Source: JADJEK01 sp052034255 (GTDB lineage: Bacteria; Planctomycetota; B15-G4; JADJEK01). From it: a DNA stretch of 64,000 bases. The notes below the pieces were generated by a model. That model did not search any database, was not told where the DNA came from, and saw only the letters and a program-made list of their open reading frames with translations. The position numbers and the translations under genes are program-made. Positions 54,844 to 63,472 of this stretch are shown one piece after another (within the stretch, counting starts at the first letter, position 1; each line of letters begins with the position of its first letter). The stretch spans positions 1 through 64,000 of the forward strand of contig JBPOIU010000007.1 of assembly GCA_052034255.1 (NCBI GenBank), given 5' to 3'.

Positions 54844-56288
54844 ACGACTCGAGCGACACCGCAACTCCAGCGCCGGGTTCCGCATCGATCGGATCGCGGC
54901 TGAAGAAGGCCGCTGGCGGCAAGTTCGTGCGCGACACGATCATCTTGCAGGCCGGCATGGCGGTGACGATGGCGACGTACGTCGTCACCAGCGTGCTGCT
55001 CGCGCGTGGCATGGGGGCGACGGACTTCGGGCGCTACAACACCGCGTTCGCGCTGTACGGCATCGTCTACTTCCTCGCGAACATCGGCGTCACGACCGCC
55101 GCGATCTCGAGCTACGCACAAGCGGTCGGCCGCGGCGACGAAGACGGCAAGATCCGGTCGCTCGCTGCATACCTGAAGTCATTCGTCGTCATGGGCGTGG
55201 TGATCATGGTGGTGGGAAGCCTGCTTCCATGGTTCTGCGTCGCCGCGTACGGCGATCGCGACATCGGGATCGGCGCGTGGTTGCTGTGCCTGCTCGGTCC
55301 GCTGCAGCTGCTGAACGGTTTCGTGCTGGTCGTCTTGCAGGGCGCGCGCCGCATGGCGGACTACGTGCTCTACGACAACGCGTGCGGCGTGCTGCGCGTG
55401 CTGTTGCTGATGGACGCGGTGCTCGCCGGACTCGACATCATCGGCGTGATCGTCGTCTACTTGATCTCGGGTGTGCTCGCATCGGTGCTCGGCCTGCGGA
55501 TGTACGCGCTGACGCGCGTCAACTCCGACCGCCACGACGCGCCGCCCGCGCTGCGCGACGTGATCCGCGCGCTGCCCCATGCGCACACCGGCTCGCTGTA
55601 TTCGCAGGGCACGTTGATCGCCGTGTCGAAGAACATGGGCGAGCTGATCCGCAACCTCACGATGAGTGCGATCGGGTTCGTCGCCGGACCGACCGCGACC
55701 GGCCATTTCTCGGTCGCCTACCGGTATATCTGGGCCCTGCAGAGCTTGCTCGGAGGGCTCGGGAAGAACCTGCTGCCGGCGATGGGGTTCCGGCTCAGCA
55801 AGACCGAAAACGACATGAGTCGGTTCGCGAAGGACTTGCTGCGGATCGCCCTGGTCGCCGGGGTGTTCTTCGTGGTCCTGACGGCCGTGTTCGTCGCCAT
55901 CGCACCTTGGCTGCTGCACTTGCTTTACGGCCCGGAGTACGACGACGCGATCCGCATGACGTTCTACATGGCGATCGGCCACTTGTCGCTCGGCGCGGCG
56001 GTTGTGATCGATCCTTTCTACATATACACCAAGCAGTTAGGGACGCTGGTCAAGCTCAATCTGAGCCTGTTCTTCTCCGTCGTCGTCCCCATGGGGTATG
56101 TTCTGATCACGCGGTACGGTGCCGAGGGCGGAGCCTTGGCGTTGTCCGGCTGCCAGTTGCTGCTGTTCATCCACATCGTCGTGATCGTGCGCTTCTTGCG
56201 CCGGGTCCGGCGTGAAGGGTGGACCCGACCGGCCGGCGACGAGTCCAAGATTTCCTCGCGGCCTGCCGATACCGAGCTATCTCCTTGA
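54840..56288 (+). CDS. Wzx-like polysaccharide flippase
   Basis: A 482-residue polytopic protein, ATG 54840. About 12-14 TM helices, with the family start RDTIILQAGMAVTMATYVVT (about 31-50) and ARGMGATDFGRYNTAFALYG (57-76). It belongs to the MATE-like polysaccharide-transporter group that flips undecaprenyl-linked repeat units across the inner membrane. Coupled to the preceding GT4 by ATGA. No Wzy polymerase was recognised next to it. Confidence 0.9.
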   Translation: MNDSSDTATPAPGSASIGSRLKKAAGGKFVRDTIILQAGMAVTMATYVVTSVLLARGMGATDFGRYNTAFALYGIVYFLANIGVTTAAISSYAQAVGRGDEDGKIRSLAAYLKSFVVMGVVIMVVGSLLPWFCVAAYGDRDIGIGAWLLCLLGPLQLLNGFVLVVLQGARRMADYVLYDNACGVLRVLLLMDAVLAGLDIIGVIVVYLISGVLASVLGLRMYALTRVNSDRHDAPPALRDVIRALPHAHTGSLYSQGTLIAVSKNMGELIRNLTMSAIGFVAGPTATGHFSVAYRYIWALQSLLGGLGKNLLPAMGFRLSKTENDMSRFAKDLLRIALVAGVFFVVLTAVFVAIAPWLLHLLYGPEYDDAIRMTFYMAIGHLSLGAAVVIDPFYIYTKQLGTLVKLNLSLFFSVVVPMGYVLITRYGAEGGALALSGCQLLLFIHIVVIVRFLRRVRREGWTRPAGDESKISSRPADTELSP

Positions 56289-56394
56289 CCCCTTTCCGGA
56301 TACGCGACCTGGTTCGGCGCGCTCGCATCGGCGGGCAACGGGCCGCGACGGATCCGACTTCGATCTGCACCTACGGTTCTGGAGTGCGAGCGCG

Positions 56395-57816
56395 ATGAAG
56401 AAGACCCTTCTGATGTACGTCACCCCACCCGGGCAGGACGACGACTACATCGCGATGCCGCTCGGCATCATTTATCTCGGCGCCATCGTGCGCGAAGCCG
56501 GTCTGCCCGTCGAATGCCTCGACGAGCGCGTGTCGACCGAGGAAGAGGTCAAGGCCGCGATCGAGCGCAACGACATCATCGGCCTGTCGGCGCTGACGCC
56601 GCACGTCGGTCGCGCCGTGCGCTGGGGCGAGTACGCGAAGAAGCTCGGCAAGCGCGTGATGATGGGTGGCCCGCACGCGACCGTCGACGCGCACACGTTC
56701 CTCGACTCCGGCTGGTTCGACGTCGTCGTGCGCGGTGAGGCGGAAGACGCGATCGTGCCGGTGATCCAGCACTTCGACGACAAGGCGGCGCTGAAGGAGA
56801 TCCTCGGCCTGTCGTTCTTCGACGCGAAGGGCGAGAAGGTCGTCACGCCGGACCGTCCGCTGATCCCGGGCAACAAGCTCGATTCGATCCCGTTCCCGGC
56901 ATGGGACATGTTGCCGTTCGACCGCTACACGGCGCTGAACCGCGAGCGGCTGTTCTACATCTTCACCAGCCGTGGCTGCCCGTTCCGCTGCATCTACTGC
57001 CAGAAGGAACTCACCGGCCGCGGTTTCCGCACGCGCTCCGTCGAGAACATCGTCGACGAGCTCGAGCACATCGTGAAGGACTACCAGCCCGGCAACGTGC
57101 TGTTCATCGACGAACTGTTCACGTGCCAGAAGAAGCGCGTCTACGCGATCTGCGACGAGATCATCAAGCGCGGGCTGAAGCTCAACTGGGCCTGCGAGAC
57201 GCGCGTCGACATGCTCGACTACGACATGGCCGTGAAGATGCGGCTCGCGGGTTGCCGTCGCCTGTACTTCGGCGTCGAGACCGGCTCGCAGCGTTCGCTC
57301 GACACGCTGAAGAAGGACTGCAAGGCGTACAAGATCGTCGAAGCGATCCGCACGGTCCGCCGCGCGGGCATCTGGTCGAAGGTGTTCCTCATCGTCGGCA
57401 CGCCGAACGAGACCATCGAGGACATCCGTGAGACCGAGCGCGTGATGCGGCTCGCGATGCCGGACCTGATCCGCGCGTCGTTGTTCAACCCGCTGACCGC
57501 GACCGAGTCGTTCTCGATGTACAAGGACCGCATCGATCCGAAGCTCGTGTTCACCGAGTACGTCGACTCGGAACGCTCGCCGTACATCCACGAGAACTTC
57601 GACAACGACTCGCTGAACCGTATCCGTCGCCAAATGGTGTCGGACTACGAGCGCTGGTACAACTCGGCGCCGCAACGCGCGAAGCGCTGGGCCTCGCGGT
57701 TCCAGTACTACATCGAGAATCCCGACGAAGGCTCGGCGCGCCTGAAGCGCGCGCTCGGCCTGGCCAAGAAGCCCGAAAAGGGCGAACTGGTCGGCGCCGG
57801 CAAGATGGACATCTGA
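56395..57816 (+). CDS. B12-binding-domain radical SAM protein
   Basis: A 473-residue protein from ATG 56395. N-terminal Rossmann domain (about 1-140) with MPLGIIYLGAIVREAG and MMGGPHATVDA; radical SAM core with SRGCPFRCIYCQK (about 192-204), NVLFIDELF and YFGVETGSQRS. Same architecture as the 28458-30005 protein, with GGPH and RGE[GA]E at matching places, but divergent overall. Located 107 bases after the flippase; a lipid- or sugar-modifying methylase/lyase is plausible. Confidence 0.92.
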   Translation: MKKTLLMYVTPPGQDDDYIAMPLGIIYLGAIVREAGLPVECLDERVSTEEEVKAAIERNDIIGLSALTPHVGRAVRWGEYAKKLGKRVMMGGPHATVDAHTFLDSGWFDVVVRGEAEDAIVPVIQHFDDKAALKEILGLSFFDAKGEKVVTPDRPLIPGNKLDSIPFPAWDMLPFDRYTALNRERLFYIFTSRGCPFRCIYCQKELTGRGFRTRSVENIVDELEHIVKDYQPGNVLFIDELFTCQKKRVYAICDEIIKRGLKLNWACETRVDMLDYDMAVKMRLAGCRRLYFGVETGSQRSLDTLKKDCKAYKIVEAIRTVRRAGIWSKVFLIVGTPNETIEDIRETERVMRLAMPDLIRASLFNPLTATESFSMYKDRIDPKLVFTEYVDSERSPYIHENFDNDSLNRIRRQMVSDYERWYNSAPQRAKRWASRFQYYIENPDEGSARLKRALGLAKKPEKGELVGAGKMDI

Positions 57817-57838
57817 AGCCCCGTCGAGCGTCTCGCCA

Positions 57839-57876
57839 GGCGGCCCTCGTATTCCGCATGGGATGCGAGGGCCGCC
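57839..57876 (+). terminator. Hairpin terminator after radical SAM gene
   Basis: A 17-bp stem, 57839-57855 with 57860-57876 (three G-U pairs), loop GCAT. It lies 22 bases after the stop. No strong T-run follows (CCGTTGC). Confidence 0.65.
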
Positions 57877-57962
57877 CCGTTGCATCGCGCCACCGCGATG
57901 CACCGACCCCGGTCGTGGGGTAGTGTTCCCGACTTCGATCCCGGAACCCAGCGCGCCACCGC

Positions 57963-59222
57963 ATGCGCATCCTCGTCGCCAATGACCTGTACGGACCGTC
58001 GTCCGCCGCCGGCGTCGCCACCGCGATGGCGCGGGCGCTGATCCCGCACGGCCACGAGGTCCACTTCGTCGCGACGGTGCAAAAGCCTGGGGACGCGCGC
58101 TCGTTCGTCGAAGATTCCGGGCTGCGCGTCCATCTGCTCCCCACGCGGCCGTATCCGCTGCGCTTCCGTTCGTGGGTGAGCTTGTGGAACCGCTCGGCGC
58201 TGAAGCCGTTCCAGCGCGTGTTGGACGAGGTGCGACCGGACGTCGTGCACTTCCACAACCTGCACATCCACTTCTCGTATCGCGCGTTGAAGCTCGCGCG
58301 CGCGCGCGGCGTGCCCGTCGTGCTGACCGTGCATGACGTCATGCCGTTCTGCTTCCAGAAGATGTTCTGCTTCATGAGCGAGTCGCTGAAGCCGGACGAT
58401 CCGCCGCTGTCGTTCAAGGCGCCGATGCCACGCTGCATTCCGTGCGCGCGACTGCGTTACAACCCGCTGCGCAATCCGTTCATCCGCTGGCATTTCAAGC
58501 GCTACGTGTCGCGCTTGATCGCCGTCTCCGCGGAGATGGAGCGCGCGCTGCGCGACAATGGCATCGACAACGTCGAGACGATCGCGAACGGCATCGATCC
58601 GGCGACGTCGCGCTCGAAGGATGGCGGCGCCGCATTCCGCGCGAAGCACGGATTGGTCGGCAAGAAGGTCGTGCTCTACGGCGGTCGGCTCGATCACCGC
58701 AAGGGCGCGGAGCACCTGCTGCGCGCGATGGCGCGCATCCGCGCCGACGTGCCGAACGCCGCGCTGCTGGTCGCGGGCTCGGGCGGCGATGCGTACGAGA
58801 ACCGGATGATCGAGTTGGCCGGGGAACTCGGGATCGGCGATGCGATCGTCACGACCGGCTGGCTCAGTCAGGCGGAGATGGACGAGGCCTACGCGGCCAG
58901 CGACGTGATCTGCACTCCGTCGCTCATCTTCGAGTCGTTCGGCCTGATCAACGCGGAGGGCATGCTGCGCGGCAAGCCGGCGGTGACGTCGTACTTCGGC
59001 GGGCCGAAGAACGTGGTGGAGGATGGCGTCTCCGGCATCCACGTGAATCCGATGCAAGTCGATGCGCTGGTCGCGGCGTTGACGCCGTTGCTGCAAGACG
59101 AAGCGTTGCGGGCGCGCATGGGCGCCGCGGCGCGCCGTCGCGTGACGACCGAGTTCGCGCTCGAAACCCAAGCTGCGCGCGTGTTGCGGCTCTACGAACG
59201 CCTGGTCGGAGGTGCGTCATGA
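57963..59222 (+). CDS. GT4-type glycosyltransferase
   Basis: A 419-residue GT-B enzyme from ATG 57963. Acceptor half begins RILVANDLYGPSSAAGVA and contains HNLHIHFSYRAL and TVHDVMPFC; donor half has LYGGRLDHRKGAEHLL (about 240-255) and FESFGLINAEGM (E-x7-E). It opens a five-gene unit in which each gene overlaps the next (ATGA) up to the WecA-like gene. Confidence 0.93.
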   Translation: MRILVANDLYGPSSAAGVATAMARALIPHGHEVHFVATVQKPGDARSFVEDSGLRVHLLPTRPYPLRFRSWVSLWNRSALKPFQRVLDEVRPDVVHFHNLHIHFSYRALKLARARGVPVVLTVHDVMPFCFQKMFCFMSESLKPDDPPLSFKAPMPRCIPCARLRYNPLRNPFIRWHFKRYVSRLIAVSAEMERALRDNGIDNVETIANGIDPATSRSKDGGAAFRAKHGLVGKKVVLYGGRLDHRKGAEHLLRAMARIRADVPNAALLVAGSGGDAYENRMIELAGELGIGDAIVTTGWLSQAEMDEAYAASDVICTPSLIFESFGLINAEGMLRGKPAVTSYFGGPKNVVEDGVSGIHVNPMQVDALVAALTPLLQDEALRARMGAAARRRVTTEFALETQAARVLRLYERLVGGAS

Positions 59223-60346
59223 GCGAGACGTTCATGCAACGCACCGGCGGACTGACGGTCCGCACCGCGGGCAAGGCCGACGCCGAGCGTCTGATCGGGC
59301 TGTTCAACGAAGCGTTCCGCAAGGCGAAGGACGCGCGCACGGCGCACTGGAAGTACTTCGACTCGCCGCACGGCGTCTCCACGACGCTGCTCGCCGAGGG
59401 ACCGCGGGGCGAGCCGGCCGGGGCCTACTCGTACGTCTATCGACGCTTCACGTATCGCGGAGCCCCGGTGGAGATCGCGCAGGCCTCCGACGCGATGGTG
59501 AGTCCGTCGTTCCGCAAGCGTGGCATCTTCACCGGCCTCGACGACGAGTGCGCGGAGACCGCGGGGCGGCGTGGAGTTCCGGCATGCTTCGCGACCGCCG
59601 GCCGGCAGAGCCACCACGGCTTCCTGAAGAACGGCTGGCGCGAGATCGGGCCGTACCGCACCTGGATCGCGCTGTTCGACACGCGACGGTCGCTGGCACG
59701 CCGATTCGGTGGCGCGTCCGCGCTGCTCGCGCCGTTCGTCGCCGTTGGGCTCGCGGTCGGCGGCAAGCGACCGCGGCTCGAGCTCGGCGGGCACGCGGTG
59801 GCGCCGACCCCACGCTTCGACGATCGCTTCACCGCGCTGTTCGAAGCGACCAAGGCGCGACTGCCGTTGGTCGGCGTGCGCGACGCCGCGTGGCTCAACT
59901 GGCGCTACGTCGACACGCCGACGCGCAAGCACCGCGCGTTCGCGATCCTGCGCGGCGATGCGCTGGTCGGCTATGTCGTGACCGAGGATGGCGAAAAAAA
60001 CGGCTACGTCGTCGACTTGCTGGGCCAGGACGAGGCCGCGGAGGATGCCGCGCTGCGCGCGGGCTTGGCGGATCTGCGGGCGCGCGGCCTGCCGCTCGCG
60101 TACGTCCAGGCGCCGCGTTGTCCGCCGCTCGAGAGGCTGTTCGCGCGCAACGGGCTGTTCCCGCACCCCAAACGCCAACCGTTCCGCTTCGTCACGCCGT
60201 TCATCGTGCGCACGTTTCCGACGCCGCCGCACGTCCGCGTGCCCGGCCAAGAAGTGCTGCTCGACCCGGCATCGTGGTACATCCTGGATGGCGACCGTGA
60301 TGTCGAGCACATGTCGCAAGACGTCCCGCGAGGAGAGACTGGATGA
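59219..60346 (+). CDS. GNAT-type acetyltransferase family protein
   Basis: A 375-residue protein, ATG 59219 (ATGA overlap). The N-terminal half resembles a GNAT domain: LTVRTAGKADAERLIGLFNEAF, then the beta4/alpha3 segment VSPSFRKRGIFTGL (about 94-107), which matches the R/Q-x-x-G-x-[GA] acetyl-CoA loop. A second, C-terminal GNAT-like half has LVGYVVTEDGEKNGYVVDLL. Such enzymes acylate amino sugars or lipid-linked sugars. Coupled to the NodB gene by ATGA. Confidence 0.78.
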   Translation: MSETFMQRTGGLTVRTAGKADAERLIGLFNEAFRKAKDARTAHWKYFDSPHGVSTTLLAEGPRGEPAGAYSYVYRRFTYRGAPVEIAQASDAMVSPSFRKRGIFTGLDDECAETAGRRGVPACFATAGRQSHHGFLKNGWREIGPYRTWIALFDTRRSLARRFGGASALLAPFVAVGLAVGGKRPRLELGGHAVAPTPRFDDRFTALFEATKARLPLVGVRDAAWLNWRYVDTPTRKHRAFAILRGDALVGYVVTEDGEKNGYVVDLLGQDEAAEDAALRAGLADLRARGLPLAYVQAPRCPPLERLFARNGLFPHPKRQPFRFVTPFIVRTFPTPPHVRVPGQEVLLDPASWYILDGDRDVEHMSQDVPRGETG

Positions 60347-61422
60347 GCCTGGCTCGCGCGAAGAACTCGATGAAGAAGGGCCTGCGTCGCGTGTTCGCGA
60401 CGCTGAACGGCCTCGGGCTCGGACTGCTGCTGCGCAAGCTCGGCTGTGCGCGCGGCGGCGGCATCGTGATGACGCACTGCGTCGGCCACGTCCCGGAGAC
60501 CGCGTACTTGCCGCGCGACATGAAGACGTCGTGCGCAAAGGTCGACGCGCTGTTGCGCGCATTGAAGCGGCGCGGCGTGAAGGTCGTCGCGGTGCGTGAT
60601 CTGGTCGCGGCGCTCGATCGCGGCGAGGACGCGCGCGACCTGCTCGCGTTCACGATGGACGACGGCTATCGCGACAACTACACGCAGGCGTTGCCGTTGC
60701 TGAAGCGCTACGACGCGAGCGGCACGGTGTTCGTCGAAACCGAGGTCGTCGGCACGCGCACGCCGTCGTGGATGCACCGCTACTTCTACATCTGCGCGAA
60801 GCGCGGCGAGGAGTTCCTCGCGGACGAGTACGCGCGGCGCAGCGGTGAAGAGGCCGTCCGCGCGAAGCTGCAACAGGCGAAGTCCGGCTCGTCCGGGCTG
60901 GGCGCGCGCTACGACCTCAAACGCGTGCTGAAGTACGACGCAGATCCGCGCGATCGCGATCGCGTCACGCGCGCGATCCTCGAGTCGATCGGCGGCGACG
61001 ACGCCGCGATCGCGAACGCGTACCTGACGTGGGACGAGGTCGCGGCGCTCGACGCCGCGGGCGTCGAGATCGGCGCGCACACGCTGCATCACGAGATCCT
61101 GTCCCGACTCGACAGGGACGGCGTCGAACGCGAGATCGCGGGCTCGACCCGCGCGATCGCGGAGCGCGTGAAGCACCCGGTCGTTTCGTTCGCGTATCCC
61201 TTTGGGCGGCGTTGGGACTACAACGACGACTGTTTCGACGTCCTGCGTGATCTCGGCTACACGTCGGCCAGCGCCGCGATCGACGGCACGAACGATCCGT
61301 CGACCGATCGCCTGCAGCTGAAGCGCTTGCCGCTGAACGACGACATCCCGATCGAGGACGTGTTGGCGGAGATCGACGGGACCTTCCCGCTGGTGCGGAA
61401 GCTGTTCCGGGTCCAGATATGA
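60343..61422 (+). CDS. Polysaccharide deacetylase (NodB homology)
   Basis: A 359-residue carbohydrate esterase 4-type enzyme, ATG 60343 in an ATGA overlap. Catalytic motifs: TMDDGYRDN (104-112, with the metal Asp in the second D) and HTLHHEIL (the H-x3-H metal His pair), plus AYPFG. Removes N-acetyl groups from a glycan in the periplasm or cytoplasm. No signal peptide is obvious, which favours a cytoplasmic precursor as substrate. Adjacent to the WecA-like gene by ATGA. Confidence 0.92.
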   Translation: MSLARAKNSMKKGLRRVFATLNGLGLGLLLRKLGCARGGGIVMTHCVGHVPETAYLPRDMKTSCAKVDALLRALKRRGVKVVAVRDLVAALDRGEDARDLLAFTMDDGYRDNYTQALPLLKRYDASGTVFVETEVVGTRTPSWMHRYFYICAKRGEEFLADEYARRSGEEAVRAKLQQAKSGSSGLGARYDLKRVLKYDADPRDRDRVTRAILESIGGDDAAIANAYLTWDEVAALDAAGVEIGAHTLHHEILSRLDRDGVEREIAGSTRAIAERVKHPVVSFAYPFGRRWDYNDDCFDVLRDLGYTSASAAIDGTNDPSTDRLQLKRLPLNDDIPIEDVLAEIDGTFPLVRKLFRVQI

Positions 61423-62501
61423 ACCCAGGGCAGGAGATCGGCCTGATCGGCGCTGGCCTCGCATTCGTCGCGGCGCTCGGGATCGTGCCGATCGCGCGTC
61501 GCGTCGCGCTGGCGCTCGACGTCGTCGACAAGCCCGGTGGGCGCAAGACGCAGCGAGCTCCGGTGCCGTTGTTCGGCGGCGTCGCTGTGGCGCTGGCCGC
61601 GTGCGTGGGCGTGCTCGTCGCGCGTGCGCTCGTGCCCGGAGGGCACGTCGCGTTCGAGGGCTTCGGGCGCGTGCTCGCGGTGACCGCGATCGTGTTCCTG
61701 GTCGGGCTCGTCGACGACGTGTTCAAGGATCGGATCGGCCCACTGCCGAAGTTCGTCGCGCAATTCGCGGCGATCGTGATCCTGTTCCACGAGTCGTTCG
61801 CGCGCGCGGCGCTGCTCGAGGCCCGGCCGGTCGACGTCCTGTACCTGGCCGCGATCACGCTGTGGTTCCTGACCGTGGTCAATGCGGTCAACTTCGTGGA
61901 CAACATGAATGGTCTGTGCGCGGGCTTGGCGACCGCTTCGTTGCTCGTCGGCCTGTTCGGGCTCGGAAGTGGCGACGCGCGGACGGCGCTGTGCGCGGGT
62001 GCGCTCGGTGGGGCGCTGCTCGGCTTCTTGCCGTTCAACTTCCCCAAAGCACGGATCTACCTCGGTGACGCGGGTTCCCATCTGGCGGGGTTCGCGTTGG
62101 CATACCTGTCGATCACGTTCACCGAGGGCTTCCTGTCGGCCGACGAGACGTCGTTCGGACTGCACGGTTTCGTGCCGGCGACGCTGTTGCTCGGACTGCC
62201 GCTCTACGACTTGTTGTTCTCGGTGGTTCGCCGGTGGCGTGAACGGCGGCCACTGTTCCACGGGGACAACCGGCACCTCTCGCATCGGCTGGTGGGCGCC
62301 GGCCTCGATCCGGTCGCGGCCGTGCTGCTGCTGTGGGGTGTCCACTTGGTGCTCGCGGCGGCGGCCGTGGTGACGTTGCCACAGGCCGCCGGCAGCCGCT
62401 TCTTGTCGTTGTTCGTGATCCTGTTCGTCCTGGCCGGGTTCTCGGCGTGGCTCGTGCGCGCTGACGCCCGCCGGCAGAGCCCGACTTCGCCGTCGGCGTG
62501 A
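61419..62501 (+). CDS. WecA/MraY-type undecaprenyl-phosphate sugar-1-phosphate transferase
   Basis: A 360-residue polytopic enzyme, ATG 61419. All family motifs are visible: GLVDDVFK (about 96-103), NFVDNMNGL (about 160-168), IYLGDAGSHLAGF (about 212-224) and DNRHLSHRL (about 281-289). It transfers a sugar-1-phosphate from a UDP-sugar to undecaprenyl phosphate, the first step of a lipid-linked glycan. Most like WecA (UDP-GlcNAc) by motif order, rather than MraY. The last gene of the overlapping set. Confidence 0.93.
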   Translation: MNPGQEIGLIGAGLAFVAALGIVPIARRVALALDVVDKPGGRKTQRAPVPLFGGVAVALAACVGVLVARALVPGGHVAFEGFGRVLAVTAIVFLVGLVDDVFKDRIGPLPKFVAQFAAIVILFHESFARAALLEARPVDVLYLAAITLWFLTVVNAVNFVDNMNGLCAGLATASLLVGLFGLGSGDARTALCAGALGGALLGFLPFNFPKARIYLGDAGSHLAGFALAYLSITFTEGFLSADETSFGLHGFVPATLLLGLPLYDLLFSVVRRWRERRPLFHGDNRHLSHRLVGAGLDPVAAVLLLWGVHLVLAAAAVVTLPQAAGSRFLSLFVILFVLAGFSAWLVRADARRQSPTSPSA

Positions 62502-62585
62502 TTCCTGGCGACCCGTGATCGGCGCGCTGCGGAGTTCGTGGATCAATCGATTTGCTTCGTGTTTTCCCAGGGATATCCTCCGGCC

Positions 62586-63323
62586 GTGGACCCCCGCGAA
62601 TTCGCCATCCAATACGAGATCGAAGAGACGCACTGGTGGTTCAAGGCCCGGCGGCGCCTGGTGCGCCGATTCGCCGAAGAACAACGCGCGCGGCTCGGTC
62701 GACCGCTGCGCATCCTCGACGTCGCGTGCGCGACGGCGATGTCGTTCCGCTTCCTCGGTGACCTAGGGACGATCCGCGGACTCGACATCTCGAAGGAGAC
62801 GATCCACTTCGCGAAGCAACGCGGCATCGATCGCATCGTGCGCGGCGACGCCCAGAAGATGCCGTTTCGCGATGAGGCGTTCGACTTGGTCCTCGCGCTC
62901 GACGCGTTCGAGCATTTCCCCGACGACGTGGCGTCGATGAAGGAAGTCTCGCGCGTGCTCGATCGCGGCGGCGCGCTGGTGTGCACGGTTCCCGCCTACA
63001 TGGCGCTGTGGAGCCCGCACGACGACGCGTTCCATCACCTGCGGCGTTACACGCGCGGCGAGCTGACGTCGAAGCTGAAGACCAATCTCGCGATCGAGCG
63101 CTGCTCGTACTACTCGTTCTTCCTGGCGCCCCCGCTGTACGTGTTCCGCAAGTTGCGCGCACTGCTCGGCAAGGGTGAGGCGCCGCGCTCGGACTTTACT
63201 GTGCCGATCCCTGCGGTCGTCGAATGGGGTCTGGCGACGTTGATGCGCATCGAGTCGTGGCTGCTGCGCTTCGTCTCGTTGCCGTTCGGCGCGTCGCTGA
63301 TCTGCGTGTCGCGCCGCCGCTGA
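62586..63323 (+). CDS. Class I SAM methyltransferase-like protein with altered glycine loop
   Basis: A 245-residue protein; the GTG at 62586 gives the usual short N-terminus (DPREFAIQY, then EETHWWFKARR). A GTG at 62538 with GGAG close by is an alternative. Motif I reads LDVACATAMS where the family normally has DxGxGxG; all three glycines are alanine. The rest (GLDISKETIHFAKQ, DLVLALDAFEHFPDD, LDRGGALVCTVP) is ordinary class I. Because the loop is altered, SAM binding is uncertain. Probably a sugar or lipid methyltransferase of the cluster, if active. The gene is 84 bases after the WecA-like gene. Confidence 0.85.
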   Translation: MDPREFAIQYEIEETHWWFKARRRLVRRFAEEQRARLGRPLRILDVACATAMSFRFLGDLGTIRGLDISKETIHFAKQRGIDRIVRGDAQKMPFRDEAFDLVLALDAFEHFPDDVASMKEVSRVLDRGGALVCTVPAYMALWSPHDDAFHHLRRYTRGELTSKLKTNLAIERCSYYSFFLAPPLYVFRKLRALLGKGEAPRSDFTVPIPAVVEWGLATLMRIESWLLRFVSLPFGASLICVSRRR

Positions 63324-63415
63324 CCGAAGTCGCTCGCGAAAACGATGCGGGACAAAACGACGCCGCGGCGAGCCGCGCGGAGCGACCGGGGCGCCGCCTC
63401 GGACACCTTGTGCAG

Positions 63416-63472
63416 GATCGACTACGTCCGAACGTCGTCGCTGTACGCGACGACGTTCGGACGTAGTCGATC
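63416..63472. repeat. 26-bp perfect inverted repeat, includes stop of TPR gene
   Basis: Arms 63416-63441 and 63447-63472 are perfectly complementary, loop TGTAC. The right arm contains the first base pair of the TGA stop (63471-63473) of the minus-strand TPR gene. It sits between convergent genes but lacks a T-run on either side, so it may terminate both or be a separate element. Confidence 0.9.
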
